Below are positions 17,835 through 25,420 of a stretch of 64,000 bases of DNA, one piece after another. A model generated the notes under the pieces. That model was not told the DNA's origin, did no database searches, and was given only the letters and a program-made list of their open reading frames with translations. Position 1 is the first letter of the stretch, and each line of letters starts with the position of its first letter. Made by a program: the position numbers and the translations under genes. The DNA is from Rhodocyclaceae bacterium (GTDB taxonomy: Bacteria; Pseudomonadota; Gammaproteobacteria; Burkholderiales; Rhodocyclaceae): the NCBI GenBank assembly GCA_016718525.1, contig JADKDD010000002.1, forward strand, positions 1,302,001 through 1,366,000. The letters run 5' to 3'.

Positions 17835-18740
17835 TCAACTAAGAAATTTCACGCCACTCATGACTTCGGACATTGCCCACAACTTGGCCGCCGCCTTTTC
17901 GTCGCGAGAGGCACGGTTGGAGCCCACTTTAATCGGCGCACCACGCATTTGCTGCATATCCTTTGGACCGCAATAATCGCCGCCATGAATATCGTCACCC
18001 AAAGCTGCATATAGAGTCGGCAACGCACCGTCGGTGGCGTTATTCAACACGATTCCCATTAGCGGTGCGAACAGGTTGACAAACTTTGGCATATGTTGCG
18101 TCAGGTTGGTGTACGCAACCCCTGGGTGGGCAGCCACAGATAACGTACTGTAGCCCGCCTTTTGCAGGCGACGGTTCATTTCATAAGCAAACATCAGGCA
18201 TGCAATTTTGCTCTGTCCGTAGGCCTCGCGTTTGTTATAGCCGTTCTTGAAATTCGGATCGTCAAAGCGAATGTTGCCCCATCGGTGCGCCATGCTCGAA
18301 AGACTGACGATACGAGCACCGGGTGTCTTGACGATCAGCGGCAATAATTGTCCGGTCAAAGCAAAATGGCCGATGTAATTCGCTGCGAACTGGCTCTCGA
18401 AACCATCTTCACTCAAGGAATAGGGCGGCATCATGATCCCGGCATTGTTGATCAGCAGGTCAAGCCTTGAATATTTCTCGGCGAACGCAGTCGCAAAGGC
18501 ACGCACGGATTTCAGACTACTGAGGTCGAGTTGCATGCAGGTGACTTTCGCCTTCGGATACTTTGCATGAATAGTTGCTTTTGCAGCCTCCGCCTTCTCC
18601 ATGTTTCGGCAGGCGAGCACCAGATCGCAGTTTTTCGCTGCAAGCGCCATGGCCGTTTCAAATCCCAATCCGATGTTTGCTCCGGTTACAACGGCGAGCC
18701 TGCCCTTTTGCTGCGGTACTTGATCAAGTGTCCAGGTCAT
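17835..18740 (-). CDS. Short-chain dehydrogenase/reductase (retinol dehydrogenase-like)
   Basis: A 301-residue classical SDR. The cofactor motif is TGANIGLG, the structural motif NNAG, the catalytic Ser is in SLSSMAH and the catalytic Tyr-Lys in YGQSK, so it should be active. The longer loop and C-terminal part resemble the retinol-dehydrogenase/WW-oxidoreductase-like SDR group; the substrate is unknown. It is probably co-transcribed with the DsbA-like isomerase and second SDR upstream (53 nt gap) and with trhO downstream (8 nt). Confidence 0.88.
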   Translation of the reverse strand: MTWTLDQVPQQKGRLAVVTGANIGLGFETAMALAAKNCDLVLACRNMEKAEAAKATIHAKYPKAKVTCMQLDLSSLKSVRAFATAFAEKYSRLDLLINNAGIMMPPYSLSEDGFESQFAANYIGHFALTGQLLPLIVKTPGARIVSLSSMAHRWGNIRFDDPNFKNGYNKREAYGQSKIACLMFAYEMNRRLQKAGYSTLSVAAHPGVAYTNLTQHMPKFVNLFAPLMGIVLNNATDGALPTLYAALGDDIHGGDYCGPKDMQQMRGAPIKVGSNRASRDEKAAAKLWAMSEVMSGVKFLS

Positions 18741-18793
18741 CTTGTTACTCCGAAGTAGTCTTCATGGTCCAATTTGGCTTCAGATCAGGTACA

Positions 18794-19387
18794 TCAACCG
18801 CGCAATGCTTCGCGCACAAAATCCAATCGATCTTGCCCCCAAAACAACTCGCCATCAACGATGAAACTGGGCGCGCCAAACACGCCTTGATTAACGGCTT
18901 CCTGCGTGGCAATTTTCAACGCCTCCTTGACTTCTGGATCACCAGCTAAGGCAGAAATGGCCATCGGATCAAACCCTGACTTTGCCAGCACAGTTCCGAC
19001 AGTTTCAGGGTCGTTCATATTTTGCTGATCAACCCAGATTGCAGCGAACATCGCATCCCGATACTTTGGCAAACGCGTGTCATTGCGCAGTTGCAGGCCG
19101 ATATCGGCGCGCATCAGGTTCAAAGTATTGATCGGGAAATGCGGGTTGACATTGAGCACCACGCCATAGCGCTTGGCAAAGCGATTGAGGTCGGCGAAAA
19201 GATATTGACCCTTTAGCGGAACGCTGATGGGTGGGCGATTGCCCGTGGCTTGAAAGATACCGCCAAGCAGGATTGGCTTAAGTTCAATTTGCGCTCCCGT
19301 ATCCGCCGCAAGTTTCGATAGTTGAGTGTAGGCCAGATAAGCGGCCGGGCTGCCAAAGTCAAAATAGAAGTCAAGTTTCTTTTGCAT
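18794..19387 (-). CDS. 2-hydroxychromene-2-carboxylate isomerase family protein (DsbA-like)
   Basis: A 197-residue kappa-class GST/DsbA-fold protein. It begins MQKKLDFYFDFGSPAAYLAY, where the Ser-Pro replaces the DsbA Cys motif and the Ser contacts glutathione, and it ends with GAPSFIVDGELFWGQDRLDFV, the conserved cis-Pro region. Relatives isomerise 2-hydroxychromene-2-carboxylate in naphthalene breakdown, but most family members in non-degraders have unknown substrates. ATG 19387 shares one base with the stop of the upstream SDR (TGATG), so the start is well supported and translation is probably coupled. Confidence 0.9.
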   Translation of the reverse strand: MQKKLDFYFDFGSPAAYLAYTQLSKLAADTGAQIELKPILLGGIFQATGNRPPISVPLKGQYLFADLNRFAKRYGVVLNVNPHFPINTLNLMRADIGLQLRNDTRLPKYRDAMFAAIWVDQQNMNDPETVGTVLAKSGFDPMAISALAGDPEVKEALKIATQEAVNQGVFGAPSFIVDGELFWGQDRLDFVREALRG

Positions 19388-20118
19388 CAAAATTTCTCCA
19401 TCCAGGGGCGCAAATCCAACTCGTGAGTCCATGCGTCACGGGGCTGACAATGAAGCATCCAGTATTGATCTGCGATATGGTCAGGATTCAGGATTCCATC
19501 CTGCTGCTTCTTGGCATAGCCTTCCGGGAAGTTTGTCCGAATGAACTCTGTATCAATCATGCCGTCAATGATGACATGGGCTATATGGACACCGCGTGGC
19601 CCGAGCTCTCGGGCCATACTTTGCGCCAGTGCGCGCAGTGCCATCTTGGCGCCGGAAAATGCCGCAAAATTTGCCGCGCCACGTATCGATGCTGTCGCAC
19701 CGGTAAAAATGATCGTACCGCGCTCGCGGGCAACCATCCGCTTGGCGACCTCACGCGCATTGAGAAACCCACTCATGCAAGCCATCTCCCAAATCTTGAA
19801 ATAGCGCCGCGCCGTTTCGTCAAGAATGCTACTTGGAGCATTGGCACCGATATTGAATACCAGCACTTCAATTGCTCCCATGCTGGTTTCAATTTTCTCG
19901 ATCAACGCGATCACATCTTCCTCTTTTCGCGCATCGCTGGCAAAACCGTGTGCAGTACCTCCTTCATTAAGAATTTGCTCCACCAGCGGCGCCAGCTTAT
20001 CCGCTGTGCGGCGAGTAACGCAGGTGACGAATCCCTCACGTGCGAATCGGCGCGCAATTGCACCGCCGGTCGCGTCACCAGCGCCAATGATGAGTGCTAT
20101 CCTTGATTGAGTGGGCAT
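19387..20118 (-). CDS. SDR-family oxidoreductase with substituted catalytic Tyr
   Basis: A 243-residue SDR-fold protein. The cofactor loop is degenerate (IGAGDATGGAIA) and the usual NNAG is FNIGAN. At the active site FTGATASIR precedes FAAFSGAK, so the YxxxK tyrosine is Phe while the Lys is kept. A related group with AFxxAK is widespread in proteobacteria, so this is probably a subfamily trait and not damage. Activity as a conventional dehydrogenase is therefore doubtful. It is the first gene of the minus-strand cluster and divergent from the T1SS operon across a 351-nt gap. Confidence 0.85.
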   Translation of the reverse strand: MPTQSRIALIIGAGDATGGAIARRFAREGFVTCVTRRTADKLAPLVEQILNEGGTAHGFASDARKEEDVIALIEKIETSMGAIEVLVFNIGANAPSSILDETARRYFKIWEMACMSGFLNAREVAKRMVARERGTIIFTGATASIRGAANFAAFSGAKMALRALAQSMARELGPRGVHIAHVIIDGMIDTEFIRTNFPEGYAKKQQDGILNPDHIADQYWMLHCQPRDAWTHELDLRPWMEKF

Positions 20119-20469
20119 CGAATTTGTTCCTTGATTGCTTGGCGATGCAGTCTAACTGAACCACTGGTCGACCGTGCGACAAGTGTGCAGTGGTAGGCGA
20201 GCTTTAACGGCGTGCCACCGGCACCTACTGGCCGTGGGCGAGGCAAAGTAGATATTGCCATCAGCGGTCGGGCTAATTTGGGGTTTGAACGGTTTGAGAT
20301 ATTTTCATCTGGAGACGGACAATGGCAGTTGACACTTCAATGCGACAGACTGATACTGGAAGGTCAAGCAATAGTACTCAGTTGCCAACCGCACTGTTCT
20401 GGTTCCAGTTTGGAGGCATAATCGCAAGAGATACCAATATGAACTCGCATTTGTGAGAACCCAATCGAT
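20119..20469. promoter_or_regulatory. Divergent intergenic region with putative T1SS promoter
   Basis: A 351-nt gap between the divergent SDR gene and the T1SS transporter. On plus, TTGACA at 20329-20334 is followed after 17 nt by GATACT (20352-20357), a good sigma-70-like arrangement about 110 nt upstream of the transporter ATG. No coding frame, tRNA or strong hairpin was recognised in the rest. Upstream of the chosen ATG (20470) no strong Shine-Dalgarno is seen. Confidence 0.45.
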
Positions 20470-22717
20470 ATGAGTGCTATGAGCGCAAACCCGACGTGGG
20501 ATGGCCAAGAGCGCCGCCAACGAGCGACGGCCGCATTCGCTGGAACTGAGCGCCGGCGTAGCAGTTTTACGGCAACCGAGGATATCCGTGAGGACGTTTT
20601 GCACCACGATGCCTTGCTTGACTGCCTGGTGCAACTAACCCGAATACACGGTCGCCCGAGTACACATGCCGCGCTGACTGCGGGCCTGCCTTTACCCGCA
20701 GGAGGTCTCACTCCATCGTTATTTGTTCGCGCCGCACAGCGCGCAGGGTTTTCGAGCAAGATTGTCAGAAGATCATTGGACAAGATTGATGCTGCGCTTT
20801 TGCCCGTGATATTGTTGCTTGAGGGTAATGAAGCATGTGTCCTGATGGATTGGGACGCTGACAGCGGACAGGCGCGGCTTTTGTTTCCGGATACTGCCCA
20901 GGGTTCGGTTTCACTCTCTCGCGAGGAGTTGCATCAGCGTTATGTGGGTATCGCCATCTTTGCCCGACCACATTTTCGATTCGACCAACGCACACCTCAG
21001 GTCGTAGATGTAGTTCAGCGACACTGGTTCTGGGGAGCGCTGATGGAGCAGCTCCCGGTGTACCGGGACATTCTTTACGCAGCTGCCTTGGTTAATGTTT
21101 TTGCGCTTGCGATGCCGGTATTCACCATGAATGTGTATGACCGCGTGGTGCCCAACAATGCGGTTGAGACACTATGGATGCTGTCTGGCGGTTTGCTGTT
21201 GGTCTTAATCGTTGATTACGCCATTCGCCTTTTACGCGGCCATTTTGTGGACATGGCCAGCTCTCGAATTGACTTGAAATTATCGGCACTGATTATGGAG
21301 AAAGTGCTCGGCATGCGCCTCGCTTCGCGCCCTGCTTCAGTTGGCTCTTATGCGGCGAACTTGCGCGCATTTGAAACAGTTCGCGATTTTATTGCGTCAG
21401 CGACAGTGACTGCGGTGATTGACTTGCCGTTTGCCATTCTGTTTCTAGCGGTAATGGCTTGGATTTCCTGGCCGCTGGTTGCCTTGCCGGTGTTGGGCAT
21501 CATCGCGGTTGTAATTTACAGCTATGTTATTCAATACAAGATGCGCGAGTTGACTGAGACGACATTTCGCGCATCGGCATTGCGCAATGCCACGCTGATC
21601 GAGAGTTTGACGGCGCTGGAAACCATTAAAGCCAATGGTGCCGAAGGGTTGATGCAGGCCAAGTGGGGAGAAAACCGCTGCCTTTCTTGCCCGCAACAGC
21701 GCTCGACTCAGGCTGTTGTCATCATCCGCGATGAATGGCGCAAGCACGCTGACACAATTGGTTAATGTATTGATGGTGATAGGCGGCGTTCACCTGATCC
21801 ACGAGCGCATGTTAACGATGGGTGGATTGATTGCCTGTACGATGCTGGGCGGACGGGCGATGGCACCGTTAGGTCAGGTTGTCGGACTACTGATGCAGTT
21901 CGAAAATGCGAAGACCGCACTGGCGGGGCTTGAGGCAACCATGACCACGCCGGGCGAACGCGCTGAGGAAAGCGCGTTCGTTCACCGCCCGGAAATCCGC
22001 GGCAAGATTGAGTTTCGAAATGTCACATTTGCGTATCCGGGCCACGCGCAGGAGGTGTTGCGCGATGTTTCGTTCTGCATCAATCCCGGGGAACGGGTGG
22101 TTGTGCTCGGACGCGTTGGGTCGGGCAAAACGACACTGCATAAACTGATGCTTGGACTCTACCAGCCAACAGAAGGTGCTGTCTTGCTGGACGGCGTTGA
22201 CCTGCGCCAGCTTGACCCGGCCGACCTACGCCGAAACGTCGGTTACGTCGAGCAAGATACCCTGCTGTTTTTTGGTAGCCTGCGCGAGAACATTTCTTTG
22301 CGTGCCCCGTATGCGGATGATTTGGCGATCGTTGCGGCAGCAGATATTGGCGGCCTGACCGAATTTGTCGACCGGCATGCGCAGGGATACGACATGATCA
22401 TCGGCGAGCGCGGCGCTTCACTTTCGGGCGGGCAACGCCAAGGTGTTGCGATTGCCCGCGCGGTGTTGCTTGATCCACCAGTGTTATTACTTGACGAGCC
22501 CACAAGCTCAATGGACTTTACTTCCGAAGGCAAATTCAAAGACAGTCTGCGGCAGTTCTCGCATCACAAGACGATGGTCATCGTCACCCACCGCGCCAGC
22601 CTGATCGACTTGGCCGAGCGAATCATCGTTATCGACGATGGCAAGATTGTTCAGGATGGTTCGCGTCAGCAAGTGGTTGAAGCGCTGCAGGCCGGCCGTG
22701 TTGGGAAGGCATCATGA
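20470..22717 (+). CDS. Type I secretion ABC permease/ATPase (LapB-like), frameshifted as given
   Basis: Inner-membrane exporter of the adhesin T1SS. Domains in order: a C39-like domain lacking a functional protease site (HDALLDCLVQLTRIHG, residues ~40-170), a six-helix membrane domain (~185-450), and an ABC ATPase with Walker A GRVGSGKTT, signature LSGGQRQGVAIARA and Walker B VLLLDEPTSS. It matches the LssB/LapB family. The given sequence breaks frame after MQAKWGEN. Reading GGGG (21665-21668) as GGG joins QAKWEKTAAFLARN to LRLLSSSAMNGAST and yields a continuous 748-residue protein of normal length, so one extra G is the lesion. Its stop overlaps the next ATG by 4 nt. Confidence 0.88.
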
Positions 22718-24143
22718 ACACTAATTCGGTGCTGGAAAGATTTGCGGGTTGGGCAACAGCAGTTGGCCACGGTCTGGAATCAATTCGTGTCCGGGTGCAG
22801 CCACGAGTTGATAAGTTACTTGCCGACTGGAAAGAGGATCCTGATGCTCCCGAGGCCGCATTTGTCCAAGACGCTGACTACTTCATGATTCATCAGGAAC
22901 CGCTGCGGGCGCGAATTCTCGTCAAGACCATAGTCATTTCAATCGCTCTGTTTATCATGTGGACAGCGGTGGCGACGGTTGACGAAATAACCAAAGGTGA
23001 AGGCAAGGTGATCCCGTCTAGCCAACTTCAGATACTGCAGAGTCTGGATGGCGGGATTGTGGCCGAAATTAATGTTGATGAAGGCCAAGTCGTTGATGCC
23101 GGGCAAATATTGCTGCGAGTTGATCCGACTCGTTTCGAGTCTTCGGTTCGCGAGAATCGTACCCAGTACCTTGCGCTAACGACCAAGGTTGCGAGGTTGC
23201 GGGCGCTGTCGGAAGGTACCCCTTTATCCCTCCGCCTGAAGTCGTCGCAGAAGACCCGAAGACGGTGCAAGACGAACAGCGTTTGTACGAGACGGCAAAG
23301 TCTAACGTTGAAGCACAAGTCGCGATTGGGCGACAGCAACTGGCACAACGCCAAGAAGAGTTGATCGAGATGCGCGCCAAGCGCGATCAGGCAAGCCAAG
23401 CATACGAACTTACCAAAAAGGAACTTGAAGTCACAAAGCCATTGATCAATTCTGGCGCCGTGTCTGAAGTTGAACTGCTCCGCTTGGAAAGAGATACGGG
23501 CCGTTTCCGTGGCGAAAGGGACATGGCTGCGTCACAAATCCTGCGGACTCAGTCGGCGGTGGTTGAGGCGTCGCGCAAGGTAGAGGAAATTCAACTCAAT
23601 GCACGCAATGAAATCCGCAAAGAACTTGGCGAGTCTATGGCCAAGTTGAATGCCTTTACTGAAGGTGGTATTGGGCTGGCTGACAAAGTTAAACATGCCT
23701 CGATCCGCTCACCGGTTAAGGGAACGGTTAAAAGGTTGTTTGTAAATACGGTAGGTGGCGTTGTTCAGCCCGGTCGTGATTTGGTAGAAATTGTCCCGCT
23801 TGAGGATGCGCTTATCTTGGAGGCAAAGATTGCCCCTAAAGATATTGCCTTTCTGAGTCCCGGGTTACCAGCGATGGTCAAGTTTACTGCCTACGATTTT
23901 TCAACCTACGGCGGTTTGGAGGCAAAACTCGAAAATATTGGTGCGGATTCAATTACCGACGAAAAGGGCAACACCTACTTCATCGTCAAGGTACGTACCA
24001 TCAAGTCCTCGCTCGGACCAAACTTGCCGGTTATTCCAGGGATGGTGGCCGAAGTGGACATCGTCACTGGTCAGAAAAGTATTCTTGCCTATTTGTTAAA
24101 GCCTGTACTCAAGGCCAAACAAACTGCCTTCACCGAGCGGTAA
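22714..24143 (+). CDS. Type I secretion membrane fusion protein (HlyD/LapC-like), frameshifted as given
   Basis: Periplasmic adaptor linking the ABC exporter to TolC. A cytoplasmic tail precedes one membrane helix (ILVKTIVISIALFIMWTAVATV), then a biotinyl-lipoyl half-motif (GGIVAEINVDEGQVVDAGQILLRVD), a long coiled coil (~180-310) and the C-terminal HlyD beta-barrel (ASIRSPVKGTVKRLFVNTVGGVVQPG, then MVAEVDIVTGQKSILAYLLKP). The frame changes after SEGTP. Adding one T to the TTT at 23223-23225 gives GTPFIPPPEVVAEDPKT and joins the two open frames into a 476-residue protein of normal family length. The lesion is again in a homopolymer. The ATG overlaps the transporter stop (ATGA). Confidence 0.88.
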
Positions 24144-24148
24144 GTATC

Positions 24149-24823
24149 ATGCCGCGCCGTGCGCCAGTGCCCAGTCAGCACCTGTTCGTCTCCCCATCTG
24201 GAGAAGCCCTGTCGCGCTGGTTGGAGGCTTTCCCGAGGGCCGTTTTGGCGAAGCCGAAAGAATTGCGTAAGGGTTCTGAATCCGTTAAGAACGCAGCGCT
24301 GGTTTGGCTACACCTTGATCAATCCTTACCTTGCGTTGATCAGTTGGTAGCGATCAAGAAGAAAATCGGTACGACACGCGTCATCGTGCTTGCCAGTATT
24401 CCAGACAATGAAGACGCGTTGGCACTATTCTCTGCCGGTGCGCGGGGATACTGTAACGCCCACGCCACTGCCGCAAATCTGAAGCAGGTAGCAAGTGCCG
24501 TACAAGCCGGTGGTCTTTGGATTGGTGAAGCGTTGATGCAGCGACTCGTCGTTGCAACGCATGGTGCTCTTTCGAGGAAAACTCTCCGTCAAGTTCCAGA
24601 GAAAACACCACAGTCATTTAGCGAGAAACTTCATCTGCTTACGGCGAGGGAAAATGAAGTCGCGAAAACACTCGCTAACGGCGCCAGTAACAAAGAAATT
24701 GCGCGAATGCTGGGTATTACAGATCGTACTGTCAAAGCCCATGTAAGTGCGATATTTCAGAAGCTTGGCGCGCGCGACCGTCTTCACTTGGCACTGATTA
24801 TCAACGGGCATAGCCCAACCTAG
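24149..24823 (+). CDS. LuxR/NarL-type regulator with degenerate receiver domain
   Basis: A 224-residue protein: residues ~10-125 resemble a response-regulator receiver (VIVLASIPDNEDALALFSAGARGYCNAHATAANLKQV), and ~155-215 form a NarL/LuxR helix-turn-helix (LTARENEVAKTLANGASNKEIARMLGITDRTVKAHVSAIFQKLGARDR, read as separate helices). The phosphoacceptor Asp expected at the end of beta-3 appears as His in VWLHLD, and the N-terminal acidic pair is not evident, so phosphorylation control is unlikely. It starts 5 nt after the fusion-protein stop, within the T1SS operon, and ends 233 nt before the adhesin. Regulation of the adhesin promoter is the obvious hypothesis. Confidence 0.85.
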   Translation: MPRRAPVPSQHLFVSPSGEALSRWLEAFPRAVLAKPKELRKGSESVKNAALVWLHLDQSLPCVDQLVAIKKKIGTTRVIVLASIPDNEDALALFSAGARGYCNAHATAANLKQVASAVQAGGLWIGEALMQRLVVATHGALSRKTLRQVPEKTPQSFSEKLHLLTARENEVAKTLANGASNKEIARMLGITDRTVKAHVSAIFQKLGARDRLHLALIINGHSPT

Positions 24824-24828
24824 CGATT

Positions 24829-24844
24829 GTGGCCACAAGGCCAC
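24829..24844 (+). terminator. Short GC hairpin after the regulator gene
   Basis: A perfect stem GTGGCC-ACAA-GGCCAC begins 6 nt after the LuxR-type gene stop. It is followed by CAGTTACC and not by a T-run, so at best it is a weak or factor-assisted terminator or attenuator. A second palindrome, ACCGGCCGGT, lies at 24850-24859. Confidence 0.25.
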
Positions 24845-24975
24845 CAGTTACCGGCCGGTCACAACGAGCCGCGCTTCGCTGATGGAATTCGTGTTGCAAG
24901 CAATGAAAAAGCCTTAGTGCGTGCCTGATCCGCCTTGTCGCCGAGATACATGGCGTGACTTCTTGAGTCAAGCCA

Positions 24976-24995
24976 TATTGTCCTTTAGGACAATA
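24976..24995. promoter_or_regulatory. Perfect 20-bp palindrome upstream of the adhesin (putative operator)
   Basis: TATTGTCCTTTAGGACAATA has perfect 8-bp arms around a TTTA centre. It lies 61 nt upstream of the preferred adhesin ATG, in the 233-nt leader (24824-25056) between the regulator gene and adhesin. A smaller palindrome CTTGAGTCAAG (24962-24972) abuts it. No T-run follows, so a dimeric-regulator binding site is more likely than a terminator. The adjacent LuxR-type regulator is the natural candidate ligand. No confident -35/-10 pair was found in this leader. Confidence 0.5.
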
Positions 24996-25056
24996 GCCGG
25001 AGTGACAGTGGTTGAGTAGAGTCGCGATCATCCCATCGTTCTCTGCGGAAATCATC

Positions 25057-25420
25057 ATGGCTACTAGCGACCAAATCATCATCGGCAAGGTTGGAACGCT
25101 CACAGGCAAGGCCTTTGCAAAAGCGCCAACTGGCGAATTGCGCGAACTTCAAGTCGGCGATCCAGTGTTTGAAGGGGAGTTGGTGGTCGCTCCTCCAGGC
25201 AGCAAAGTGGAGTTGGCGTTCAATAACGGTAGCTCTTATTTCATTCGCGACAATGAATCTGTGACCCTGGACGGCATGGTTTTTGGTGGTCGCGTTGTTG
25301 AGACCACTGAGGGCGCGCTTTTCAACGGTGAGATTGAGCGAATTTCGTCAGCAATTGAGGAAGGTGACAGTCTAAGGAATCTCTTTCAGGAAACCTCTGG
25401 TGGAGCGGGCGGGCCTATTG
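25057..25420 (+). other. Adhesin N-terminal retention module (LapA-type)
   Basis: The first ~115 residues carry the LapA retention-module pattern: a beta strand [40 protein letters not shown] (in pieces), and [11 protein letters not shown]. In LapA this module plugs the TolC-like pore and keeps the adhesin on the surface until LapG cleaves just after it at a TAAG site. Here the equivalent position (residues 113-116) reads TSGG, followed by [17 protein letters not shown] as in the family. Confidence 0.75.
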
